DNA of 64,000 bases from Microbotryum silenes-acaulis (lineage: Eukaryota; Basidiomycota; Microbotryomycetes; Microbotryales; Microbotryaceae): positions 682,001-746,000 of the forward strand of contig QPFY01000005.1 of assembly GCA_003665825.1 (NCBI GenBank), in the 5' to 3' direction. The translations under genes and the position numbers were made by a program. This document shows positions 1-10,180 of the stretch, piece by piece. Below the pieces are notes generated by a model, which was not told the DNA's origin, ran no database searches, and worked only from the letters and a program-made list of their open reading frames with translations. The first letter of the stretch is position 1, and every line of letters begins with the position of its first letter.

Positions 1-2
1 CG

Positions 3-640
3 ACTCTAGCAGGTCCCGACGGGAGCTACATGGTCGATGCCAAGATCTCGTTGACAGGGATCACGGGCTTCAACGCCAAGTCGCTCGGGTGGAATACGAA
101 CGCGATCATGTCGTGGTTCCGAACTGATTCGACGCAGGATTCGACCAACGGACACAGTTGGTGCTACAACGTCTAGTGAGCTCGAGAGTCTTTCAATTCG
201 ATCGGGTTCTGGGACATGAATCTAATGCTTTCCATTTCATTTGATCGCGCAGCGACAACTCGCAGCCCGGATTCGCGCCGGACGTTTCAGTGATGCTCGC
301 CAACTTCCAGTGGTCGAACACCCTCGCTGGAGCAGCTTGTAAGCAAGAGCCCGACCTTCGTCCGTTCTCGTCGTTCGAAAACTGACCATCACGCTCCCTT
401 CCAGACTGTGGCCTCGAAGCCGAATTCGTTCTCCCTAACGGGAAGACGACCAAGTTGATCCTGATGGACGGCTTTGACACCAAATGGGTCAAGACCCCCT
501 CGAGCATCGACGTCATCTACGACACCTTCATGGACCTCTGGGGATCGACGATGAACGACAAGAACAGCGTCTTCCAAGGTGTCAAGTGGAGGTTCACGGG
601 CCGACGGGATTCGAGGTACCTGTTCAACACTCTCAACTAG
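3..640 (+). CDS. Hypothetical protein, 3' end only
   Basis: Three exons can be read: to 175, 253-338 and 405-640. Donors are GTGAG and GTAAGC, acceptors CGCAG and TCCAG, and the frame is continuous to TAG at 638-640. The visible part is about 164 residues, with the 5' end outside the window. The product is rich in Gly, Asp and aromatic residues (for example MDGFDTKWVKTP and VKWRFTGRR) and has two Cys (HSWCYN and AYCGLEAEF). I see no membrane segment in this part. I do not recognise the family. It could be a secreted beta-sandwich or barwin-like protein, but that is a guess. Its stop lies 71 bp from the stop of the aminotransferase on the other strand, so the two genes converge. Confidence 0.7.
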
Positions 641-711
641 ATTATTGTTTGTGTCAATGCAGTTCTAGAGTGTCGTATAGCGACCCGCCAATCTCCAATC
701 GCTAAGCCACT

Positions 712-2630
712 TCATGACCGGGACAATGAATTCCAAATCTCGTTCAGCCTTCTCAGCCTCGCCGGTACGAGTTGCAGCATTTCGATTGAAACATTCGCAA
801 TAGCTGCGAGATAGACCACATCGTGAACAGGGGCCCACGAATCTGCTCGTTGACGATGATCGGTGACTCACAGAAGCGGATGTAGCGATCGTCATCGACG
901 TTGTCGAATTCGGGGCCGAAGAATGTGCCGGGGACTACGACTATGCCCACTTGGGAGCCCAATCTTGAAGCGACAAGTTCCGAGCTCGACCTCTTGAAGG
1001 GATGTTTGACCTATAGAAGAGCGCAGAAGTCAGCGAGGTTCGGTCCAGTGCCCTGTTCCGAGGCTGGGGCTGTCGAACCTACGTAGGCAAAATAGCCACC
1101 GCCGACACAAACTTCCCACCCTTCAACATCTGCCAAAAGGTCCTTGAAAATCTCTTGCCGTCTCATAATCTCATCCCGTGTCTCCTCTCGCCATGAGCGC
1201 ATCGCCCCCATAGCCCAAGCGACGACTTCTTGCGCTGGTCGAGCCGGACAGATCTGTAGACAGTCAAGCGTCTGTAGAGGCGGATCGCTTCATGCAATCA
1301 GTTCCAGTATATTGCTCGGCTTCTCGGCTTGTGCTACCCCGGAACCTCGACGATGGACCGCCCCCTACCTTGTGCATCTGCGTAAGAAAGTCTTCGGAAG
1401 CGATCACAGCGCCTAATCGGTGGCCTGGAATGGCGTAGGATCTGGTGGTGCACCCGAAAACCTGATCAACAATGACACATATATCGGGGGGGGGGGGGGG
1501 GGGTGAATTATAGACTCACTTGGAGAAAGAGAATATATGAACGAGGTATGCGCGCCAATCTTGGTCTTGAAAGAGGGTATGTGGGGGTGCACCGGGTGCG
1601 AGGAATTCCCGATAGGTCTCGTCTGCGTGAAGGTTGTCTCGAATCAGCGACCATACCGAGAGAGAAGATATCTCTGGTGAAGCACCGATGACTAGAGCTA
1701 TCCGATGTCGTCTGGCCAATGCTGCGAATCGGTGTAGCAGCTCGTCGGAGTAAATGGCTCCGGTGGGGTTGTTGGGCGTGACGAGCACGATGGCACGAGT
1801 TTTCGAAGTGATGAGACTCTCAGCTCTTTGGGCCGAAGGTTGGAATGACGGGGCATCGCATAAGAGAGGAACGATGGTGATCCCGAGTTGGTCGAGACTC
1901 ATGGACTGGTTGAAGTACTGCCGAGGGCCCAAGAGGATCGAATCAGCTCGTGTGGGGACCGAGTGGATTCAGCGGCGCAGAGGAGCGAAGACGTACCCAG
2001 GGAGCAGGGAGAATCACTTCGTCGCCCGTTTGTGCCAGAGAGACCATTATCGAGTAGAAGCCCTGGAACGATGCACGAGACCCCTACTTTGAATTATTAA
2101 GTGAACCACAATATGCGCATTCATTAGAGTGAACACTTGAGAGTCCTGTACAATTCCATCTTTTTGAGGACAATAACTCTTTTTATAGCACCGCGCCTCT
2201 CGAAACCCAGAAGCACGAGCTGACCCGCACATGAGCTCACCAAGTTGGCGCCAGCGGTGACCACGATCTCCCCAGCCGCAACTCCTACCTCCTTGACGCC
2301 ATATGCCCGATTAACATCGTGTGACAAAGCTTCCCTCAGGTGGTGGTCCCCACGAAGATCGCCGTACTGTGTTGTTTCGGGTTTGGCCGCTGCCTGCCCA
2401 AGTCGTCGTTGGAATTCGGCAGGAGGTGGGGCGCCAGGTACGCCTTGGGCGAGGTTGATCAAGGGACCTAGGGACGAGGAGGAAGATGCATCGTATTCTT
2501 TGGCCCAGGCTGATGCACGTGGTATCCTGTGGGAACATATAGTGGACTGAGAGTTGGCGCAGGGTTCCAGCTGAATCGAAAGTGGGGCAGGGTGGGGGCT
2601 TACGGGGGTGCCGAGGTCCTGAGGAGCCAT
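712..2630 (-). CDS. Class I/II PLP-dependent aminotransferase
   Basis: Eight exons (2630-2241, 2062-1997, 1917-1686, 1622-1520, 1441-1369, 1271-1083, 1010-872, 803-712) give 427 residues. Fold-type I aminotransferase marks occur in order: INLAQGVPG near the N-terminus, TAGAN, the NNPTG substrate-loop motif, DETYREF with the PLP-ring Asp (created by splicing at 1686/1622), and SFSKSYAIPGHRLGA with the PLP lysine at about residue 264. The C-terminal small domain contains GIVVVPGTFFGPE and YIRFSIANV. It probably transaminates aromatic or other amino acids with 2-oxoglutarate in the cytosol; the substrate cannot be told. ATG 2630 was chosen because the family domain starts soon after it. The same frame is open to an upstream ATG at 2768, so the N-terminus is uncertain. 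Confidence 0.88.
1486..1503. repeat. 18-nt G homopolymer inside an aminotransferase intron
   Basis: There is an uninterrupted run of 18 G on the + strand, read as poly-C in the transcript. It lies in the 78-nt intron between the exon carrying the PLP lysine and the next exon, close to the donor side. Confidence 0.95.
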
Positions 2631-2740
2631 GGGTTGACTTGAAACTGCATCAAACGGGCTTATCGCACGAGTGGGTGAGTGGAAATGTGGGGTGGAGAAG
2701 CAAAGCGGCGCCACGACGGGTCGATGCGGATCGCAGCGCA

Positions 2741-2770
2741 TCTCGCACTCTCTCGCACTCTCTCGCACTC
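2741..2770. repeat. Tandem 10-bp repeat
   Basis: Three perfect copies of TCTCGCACTC lie immediately upstream of the aminotransferase, next to the alternative upstream ATG at 2768. They probably sit in its promoter or 5' UTR. Confidence 0.9.
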
Positions 2771-3039
2771 CGCGCCAGTCTACACCGTCCCGCCCTCCGT
2801 CTCTCGGAATTGGGGAATGGGGCTATCGCGAGACCTCTGCGACGGGTCTAACGGTCGGACACGGTGATCAGTCTCGGAGCGCGTACCGAACTTTGCCGAA
2901 GGGGACCTCGGAGACCGTCGAGCACGATTGGCTCGATGGGCAAAGGGAGGACGTTGGTGCGCAAGGCGGCATAGCTCAACTGTCAATCCTACTCAGGCTA
3001 TTCTTGGCCCGATAAGGGATGCGTTCATTGAGCGCAGAT

Positions 3040-4035
3040 TTTCTCGCAGTGATCCGAGGCAGTTCTGCGCAGAGATGTACAAGCATCTGTCGAAGAACCC
3101 AAATTTTCGAACCTGTTTCGGTAACTCGACGTCATTCAAGCGTTCGTCTTCAGCTACCCAAGGCGAGCTTCAACTCAAGACGAGAAATCTTTCTCGATTC
3201 CGGTCTCCAAACTCATCATCTGCGCCGGTCCAGGGTCCTCGATCCTCTGCTCGACACTCCAACTTCCTAAACTCCACCTCATTAACCTCCCCGGCCACTC
3301 CCTCTTGATCTGACCCAGTCCCGGCTCCCCCATCTCAGCCGAAGCCGTTTTCGCAGGCATCAATGGAGCAAAAGTGGGTATCCAAGCCGCCACTTCCGGA
3401 TTGGCTCGCGATTTGACGCCCGAAGAGGCGGCTCAGGGGTTCACGAAAGCGCCCGAGTTGTTCACGAGGACATGTGGGGACATTTACATAGCGGGCGAAA
3501 ACTTGATGCCTTCGACTGTCGCCGAACAACTGGGGATCAAGCCTTCTGCTCAGGATGGTCCGAACAAGTTACCGGCGAACGTCGATGACGTCGAAAAGCT
3601 CAGGGATGACAAACTCATCGTGAGGCTGAAAATAGGAGCTGCTTTGGCATCAGCGAGGTTGGACGAGGCAAAGGGAGCGATAATCGAGAGAGAACAGGTG
3701 AGGGCCTCGAATCAAACTGCCCAGAAATTTTATATGTTAGGGACTTGGTCTGATTAAAAGCCACGCCTCACAGTTCTGCTATCGACCTGTTTCATCCGAG
3801 CAGATCGGGGCTTTGACTGACGATGTCTTTGTCGCCACCGGCCACGGCCCGTGGGTGAGTGGTCCAAGAGTCAATTGAGCGTCCGCGCTCCCGTATAGCA
3901 GCTAATCACCATTTTCCCGTCTACCAGGGCATCACACTCGCCCCTGGAACAGGTCTCGTGATGGCCGAGCTCGTTTTGGGCTCAAAGAAGCTGAGCGCAG
4001 ACATCTCCCAGCTCTCGACTCATCGCTTTGACTAG
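3040..4035 (+). pseudogene. FAD-dependent oxidoreductase (TDA3-like), decayed
   Basis: The 3' half resembles fungal TDA3-type DAO-family FAD oxidoreductases: LIICAGPGSS, then AEAVFAGINGAKVG, LFTRTCGDIYIAGENLMPS and a C-terminal ATGHGPWGITLAPGTG. Exons end at 3702, then 3773 to about 3853, and about 3928-4035, with good splice sites and a TAG stop at 4035. The body is broken. An in-frame TGA at about 3309-3311 interrupts the stretch after LPGHSLLI where a sense codon is expected. Further upstream, family-like pieces (DPRQFCAEMYKHLSKNPN, then FLDSGLQT) lie in different frames. No N-terminal GxGxxG dinucleotide-binding loop is visible. I therefore call it a pseudogene. A sequencing error could explain the single TGA but not the missing N-terminus. 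Confidence 0.65.
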
Positions 4036-4063
4036 ATTTGGGAAGTAATTGCAATTATTCATA

Positions 4064-4971
4064 TTACCGCTGCACATCCTTGGCTACTACACCTGTCCTA
4101 GCCGAAAGTTCTGTCAGGGGGTACAAAGCGGCTCCTACCCGACGACCTTCTTCCGAAAGGAGATTGTAGGTCGCGCAGGCGTTTCGCTGTAGAATATGCC
4201 CGCCCGTCAGTTCGTGTCTAGCGGAGAGTACTTTGAGAGCGAAGAAGGAAGCACCTACCGAATCGAGTACATCCACCTGGATGCCCAGACCATTGAGGTA
4301 CTTCTTGAATGCAGGTGGTGGTAAGAGACCGGTTTTGCCCGTGCCCACGAGTAGGATCTCTGTTGTCGTCGGTCCAACGAGTCAGCTCCCGTAAATCACA
4401 TGGTCTCAGACTTGCAGATGACCCCCGGAACCGACCTGGTCTAGGCGTCACCATCTCAAAAGCCCTCAACTTGTCCAGATTCCAACCCTCCCAGCTCATC
4501 GTTTGAGGATTCGGAGGTCCGACGTCCCAAAGGAAGACGACGCCGTCGAGGATGAGCATAGGGGAAGGGACGACGAGTCCATCGGTTAAAGTGAAGCCTG
4601 CTGAGGGGGTGAGGGATTTGATGGATGCGAGGGCTCGGGCCGCATCGGCTTGAATGATGTTGACGAATCTGATGGGAGGAAGGTGGGTCGGGAGATCAGC
4701 TACTGGGGAACACGTCGAGGATCGAGTGCCGCGCAAGGCGCATTCAGGAGTCGCGGACTAAGTAAGGAACGTACTGATCAGCAGTAGCAGTGGATTGCTT
4801 CTTCGAACTTGTAGATGTGAACGAGCGTGCGGGGGTGTAGCCCGCTGTCGATGTCGAGGGCGAGTAATACGAGCAACGAGCGATCGTCGACGGCGCTGCG
4901 ATGACGTTACGAGTCGAGGCCCAGGAGGAAGCGATAGACCCACGTACGATCTTGGACGCGAGGCGGTTCAT
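4064..4971 (-). CDS. Mitochondrial complex I assembly factor, NDUFAF3/Mth938 family
   Basis: Four exons (4971-4775, 4668-4436, 4359-4259, 4186-4064) give 217 residues. The first 60 or so residues are rich in Arg, Ser and Ala and lack acidic residues, as expected of a mitochondrial presequence. The rest is the Mth938-like (DUF498) fold: FTLTDGLVVPSPMLILDGVVFLWDV, then EILLVGTGKTG and ATYNLLSEEGRRVGAALYP, the usual family landmarks. The human relative NDUFAF3 helps assemble the Q module of respiratory complex I in the matrix. This product very likely does the same if the organism has complex I. The start is the only ATG giving a targeting-type N-terminus in frame. Confidence 0.88.
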
Positions 4972-5172
4972 GATGGATGTGGGTGCGGTGATAGGGTGTA
5001 AAGTATGGGCTGGCGGCTGGCGGACTTGTCGACGTGTCAGGTGGGTCACGATCGAGGTGGCCAAGAGGGGTGAGCTGGAAGTCTGTGGCCGGTTCAGCCA
5101 ATCATCGCAGGCCAATAATGTCAAAACGAGTGCGCATTCTCGCGAGCAAAACTAAGGCAACCTTTCGAACCT
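4972..5172. other. Intergenic, probable promoter of the NDUFAF3-like gene
   Basis: No supported coding sequence. It separates the NDUFAF3-like start codon from the fold-back repeat. Confidence 0.5.
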
Positions 5173-5566
5173 GGGGCATTCTTGTCTTTGGAACCCTCAA
5201 ATCTTCTATTTGACGCTTGCGCTACGCCTCGCAAAGCGATCCTTCGTCCTTTGAACCTTCTCCACGCGAGTCTCCGCCTTGCCATCAATGTCTTTACCTC
5301 CGCATAACAAGGACGACCCGATCACGGGCACCCTCAGGCGCACGGTCGATGCGGTCAAACACATCCGTGACACATTCCAGGATGGTGTTCTCACGGCATC
5401 GACCGTGCGCCTGTGATCGGGTCGTCCTTGTTATGCGGAGGTAAAGACATTGATGGCAAGGCGGAGACTCGCGTGGAGAAGGTTCAAAGGACGAAGGATC
5501 GCTTTGCGAGGCGTAGCGCAAGCGTCAAATAGAAGATTTGAGGGTTCCAAAGACAAGAATGCCCCC
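5173..5566. repeat. Fold-back inverted repeat, arms about 155 bp
   Basis: The left arm begins GGGGCATTCTTGTCTTTGG at 5173. The right arm ends with its exact reverse complement at 5566. The arms are essentially identical for about 140 bp. The inner ends differ by a 10-bp insertion in the left arm (gggcaccctc, about 5323), after which they match again before diverging. The spacer is roughly 50 bp. The element could fold into one long hairpin. No gene is seen inside; the ORF readable from each arm is only the mirror of the other. Confidence 0.93.
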
Positions 5567-6414
5567 CAATATTCCAAGAGTCCTGTGTGCAGCCGCCCCT
5601 CGTCGCTGTGATTCGAAAAGGCCCACCCTATGGCGTGTGCACGGACCGCCTCCAGCGGCCTGGCGTAAATCGCGCGCTCACTCGGATCGACCTGGCTCGC
5701 GAGCACTCTGGCGCGTCGGGCTTCATTCCCAGGGTATCTGCTGCAAGAATATCCTGTCTAAAGCGTGGAACCCATGGAATTCATCAACTGCTTAGGCGTA
5801 GGGCTCCTCATTCTGCTTCGGAAGATGTTATCAAAGTCACAGAGAGCGGATGGCGAAAATCGCGCATCTCATTCGTCATGTCTTTGTCCGCCGAAACGGT
5901 CGGAATCCACCCAAGCTGGCGTGACTTGTTCAGGGGCTTGCCCCGATTGCTCCCTCGACCCCCTCAAAGCGCTCCGGCCTCGTAGATCGCCACGCATTAG
6001 TTGCTACATCCTAAGATACATGCCAGCTCGAGCTCGGGCCGATGTCCCACGTTCCGACTCTTTCCGATTTGGGGCATGAGCCAAGCCGTCTTGACCCTTG
6101 CGACCGCTGGGAGCCCACCGCCGCAAAACCCCTCGCGGCTCTCCCTCCTTCCCACACCTCTGACGCTGTTGTACCAAGTCCCCCACCCGCCAAATCGAAC
6201 CCTTCACGAAGTATTTGCTGAATGTGGGTGATACCTGGAATACTGAACGGGGCTCCTATTGTGACTTTGGGGACTGACACTTCACGACGCGGCGGCTCGT
6301 GCGATTTCCCAAACGGGTAGTCAAAGCAGTGCTCGGGACGCAAATCACACGTCCGCCTCACTTCGACGCACCATCAGCTTCACTCCGAACTCAAGCAACC
6401 TGAATTAAGCCATC
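5567..6414. other. Gene-free stretch upstream of the Ctr gene
   Basis: Open frames exist on both strands but none shows family resemblance, exon continuity or a plausible start. It probably contains the promoter and 5' UTR of the copper transporter. I saw no repeat. Confidence 0.5.
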
Positions 6415-7365
6415 ATGGACATGTCACATGGATCTAGTGATGGGTCTACCACCGCTGCATCGTGCCAGGTGAGTTACTCTTGGCACTTGGTCTTGGAGTG
6501 CCACCACCGACGACTTTTTCTCACCGCGCCTCTTTGGATGCGTCTTCGATCACCGGCGTTCCGCTGACTGTTTCGAGTCTGAATTGGCCTCGTCAGATTA
6601 GCATGCTCTGGAACTGGTACACCATCGATTTCTGCTTCCTCTCTGAACAAGCGCACATTCGTTCGGTCGGAGCTTTCGTCGGGGCCATCGTCGGCGTCGT
6701 CGTCATCGTCATTGCCCTCGAGGCCTTACGTCGTCTAAGCCGCGATTATGATCGTCAAATCAAGCGTTCGTTCCACGCGAGTTTGGCGCAGATCCAGTCG
6801 GATTCGAGTATCAAGGATGAGCTTCCTGCGGTGCCTTTGTTCCGGTCAGTTTTTTTCCCGAGTAAAACTTGAGCGGTTCGCGCGCGAAACTAATCCGGGA
6901 AGTGGTTTCGCGAACAGACCTACTTTCTCACAACACTTGGTTCGATCGATCTTCTACACGATTCAATTTGGCACCGCTTGTAGGTGCTGGCGTCGGTTGG
7001 ACGCCCGTCCTGGCAATTGTGAACTAACCACTCGTCTCGACATCTTCTCTCCGGCTGTCCGACCGATCAGACATTCTCAGTGAGTCTTAGCTACCCCACT
7101 CACTGGAGACAATAGGATTGACACTATGAATGTTTTTTTATTTCCTAGTGCTCTTGGGAATGACCTACAACGGCTACATCCTCTTCGCCATCTTCTTCGG
7201 AGGTTTCATCGGTTACTTGCTCTGCGCCGTGAGTCGGCAACGTCGATCTTCCTTTCTAAATTGCTGGTACTGATATTCGTGATTTGATCGCTCATCAAAT
7301 AGCGTGACACCGCGACCGACCATGGTGACGATTCCCCCGCCGGTCGTGGTGAATGCTGTGCCTGA
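6415..7365 (+). CDS. Ctr-family copper transporter
   Basis: Six exons (6415-6468, 6597-6844, 6918-6979, 7071-7079, 7149-7228, 7303-7365) give 171 residues. The N-terminus MDMSHG is a short Met/His copper-binding segment. ISMLWNWYTIDFCFLSE precedes TM1 (VGAFVGAIVGVVVIVIALEAL). TM2 carries a Ctr-like YILML segment completed by a 9-nt microexon, and TM3 carries GMTYNGYILFAIFFGGFIGYLLC with the GxxxG packing motif. The tail ends GECCA, a Cys pair that may hand copper on. Ctr proteins form trimers that import Cu(I) at the plasma or vacuolar membrane. The short N-terminus is more like vacuolar or low-affinity members, but location is inference. Confidence 0.9.
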
Positions 7366-7691
7366 GCTCTAGGTTTTCCCAGACTTTTGCCACGGGGCGG
7401 CGTACATTTAATCTTGATTCTTCGTGAGCCGGGGCCGTTGTAGATGCTACCCGGTTCTATAGTCCTTCTGCATCAGTCGAGTTTTTCGTTGCTAGTACCT
7501 CTCCGTTGTTCCCCTTTTGCAATATATGATGAGTCTCAATATATCTTTGTCGAGCTCGTTTCATTCGATGCCAAAGTGAGGCGCGCTCGCTCCCCTTTCT
7601 TTCGCTCCTCTACGTCACCTTGGACCCTACAGTCGAAACCACCTCGCAGCGACTTTGGACACTCGCTTTGATAGCCTATACGACTCTCGAC
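7366..7691. other. Intergenic, between the Ctr and XAP5 genes
   Basis: Contains the Ctr 3' UTR and the XAP5 promoter. No coding sequence is supported. Confidence 0.5.
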
Positions 7692-9573
7692 ATGTCGGCC
7701 CAAGATGAGAAGCGCAAGCTGGGTTCGTCGTTCTCCGTTTGGTGTGAACCCCCCCCACTTCGGACACCCAAACCCAAAACTGACCTTCCCTACAAGATTC
7801 ACCGCATGACCTTACACTCAACATCACCACGAATAAACCATCTGGACGTGATCAGCCATTCTGGAGAAGAAAAGGAAAGATATGATGGTGCGTCTATTCA
7901 CTTCGATCCGAGGTCGAGCGAGTTGCACCTAGGCGCTCGAGCGATCGTACTCGTGTTTGATCTTGGTATCTTCTGGGCGTACAGGACCAATTCGCAGCGC
8001 AAAAGAACGAGCTCGTCAACGAGACCAACAAGAACAGAACAGGTACGTTCGAGCTCAACCGCGCCTGGCTCGGACGACTCGATCGCCTCGTTCGATCTGG
8101 GATCCTCGGACTGATGATCGATTGGTGGTCGATTATAATACGCAGGCTCGGATCGATTTGCCAGTGCAAGTGATGGTGTGGATGAACAACTCAAAAAGTC
8201 GACGTACGGCTTGGTGCAGCTGAGTGACTTCAAGGTCGGTCCTCTCCCCCGTCTCTCGCCTCGTGCCACAGATGGCGCCAGTGGGTGCTCGTGCTGAACC
8301 TGGCTGCTCTTTGCTGGTCTTTCACTCGCGTTTTAGGAAACGCGTGAGAAGTTGGAAGAAGCTGCACGTCGGGAAGCGGCGGGGACAAGCGAGCTGAGGT
8401 GAGTCCCCTTCTGGGAATGCTGGCTTTGAGCACGAGGCTCATAGATAAGCTGACCCTCAAGAAGTCTTATTCGTTGGATGGGAGCAGGGAGGAGGAAAAG
8501 AAGAAGAGAAAGAAGAAGAAGGAAGGCAAAGTCAAGCTTTCATTCGCATTCGATGATGGGGAGGAGGACGAATCGACATCCAGAAAGGGAAAGAAGGCTG
8601 GTGGTGATGACGACGAGGAGGGCACAGGAGACGAAGGTGGGTTCGGACGATCTTACTGTCGCAGTCGTTGCGGAAAAGCCTCAAACTCATCTTAGCAGAG
8701 CCTCCTACGCGCTCAGATCGACCCTCGAAGAAGGCCAAGCTGGGCAAGAACCCTTCGATCGACACCTCGTTCCTACCCGATCGCGAGCGCGAAGAAGCCG
8801 AACGTAAAGTGCGCGACGAACTGCGACGCGAATGGTTGACCAAGCAAGAGACGATGAAGGCCGAGGACATCGAGATCACTTACTCGTACTGGGATGGGTC
8901 GGGGCATCGTAAAGTTGTGACGTGCAAGAAGGGAGACACGATCGCACAGTTTCTGGACAAATGCCGGTTGCAGTTCCCCGAGTTGAGGGCCGTCAGCGTC
9001 GATAATCTGATGTATATCAAGGAAGATCTTATCATCCCTCACGTGAGTTGAGACAGTGGAGTGGTTTTCCACGAGATTGCTTGTGGAGCTCACCTCATGA
9101 GTTCAAATTTTCTTTCAGCACTACACATTCTGTGAGTAGCGTTCTGGACCGTCGATCAACAGCTGCGAGGTGCTGAACTTGCCTCCTCTGTTGCTTCTCT
9201 CAGACGACTTTATCGTAAATCGGTACCGTGGAAAATCAGGCCCCATGTTCAACTTTGACGTACACGAAGACGTGCGGTTGATTTCTGACGCCTCGGTCGA
9301 AAAGGATGAGGTGCGACACATCGGAATAGGGTCCCCGTCGCATAGATTCGAGTACTGATCCAGGTCGCTGACGTTGCAGTCCCACGCGGGTAAAGTCGTC
9401 GAAAGAAGTTGGTACAATAGATCCAAGCGTAAGTTTTGGATGCCACATCGTGGGGGTGGCTGGTCTCTATGCTAATGCTTTCGACTTGATGAGCAGACAT
9501 TTTCCCTGCTTCTCGATGGGAGGTGTTCAACCCCGAAGTTAAGCGCGATCGATACACCATCCATGGCGAATAA
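7692..9573 (+). CDS. XAP5: XAP5/FAM50-family nuclear protein
   Basis: Eleven short exons (7692-7722, 7856-7887, 7985-8042, 8146-8234, 8337-8398, 8488-8636, 8699-9042, 9119-9131, 9204-9310, 9380-9428, 9497-9573) give 336 residues. The N-terminal third is a charged coiled coil ending in a Lys-rich stretch and an acidic tract. The XAP5 domain is strongly conserved: [71 protein letters not shown] and [14 protein letters not shown]. The human relative FAM50A is linked to the spliceosome, and fungal and plant members act in nuclear RNA or transcription control. Exon 8 is only 13 nt. The N-terminal exons carry no family signature, so their joints rest on frame and splice sites alone. Confidence 0.93.
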
Positions 9574-9990
9574 AATAATGTGATTGCTGCAATGTCAAAG
9601 TACCTAACGGATGTTTGGGAGCAGCCTGAGGCCGGTCGATAAGCGGAGGTAGATCTTTGTGTCGACTGCGGGCTCGGGCTTATCCCACTGCAGATCTTTC
9701 TCATGGGCTGGGGTGAGGCGCAGTGCTTGATGCAACCTCGAGCCACGCGAGACGCGAGGGAGACCGTGAACGACGGCGATGATGCCTACTTGGGCGAGTT
9801 TCATTTCGGATTTCCTCCTTTTGCGTGTGTTATTACTGTGCACTCCCTGTGGTAGTGATCACCCAAACGTCAGGCAACTTTAATCTCCAGGCTGGTCACG
9901 TGCGTGCGGCGGTCCTCGGAACTCGCTGCAGCTTCCCCTTCCGTCCTCTCTCGTCCCCCCACACTCCCTCGCGAAAGGCCGGAAACAAGA
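9574..9990. other. Intergenic, upstream of the HyuB-like gene
   Basis: No HyuA (oxoprolinase N-half) coding sequence is found here or anywhere upstream. Short frames on both strands look non-coding. Confidence 0.5.
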
Positions 9991-10139
9991 ATGGGCGAAT
10001 CAAAGTCGGATCCCGTGTTGCTGTCTCTGTTCGCAAACAGGTTCATTTCGATAGCCGAAGCCATGTACGTCCTTGTGTTGTATAGTGTTGCAGCACATGC
10101 TGGCTGCCATCATGACCGTGCTGATTGTTCTTGACCGGA

Positions 10140-10180
<41 letters not shown>

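Noticed and set aside
8478..8630. Lys/Glu-rich tract as a nuclear localisation repeat
   Set aside because: It is simply the normal charged middle of XAP5 and is included in that gene.
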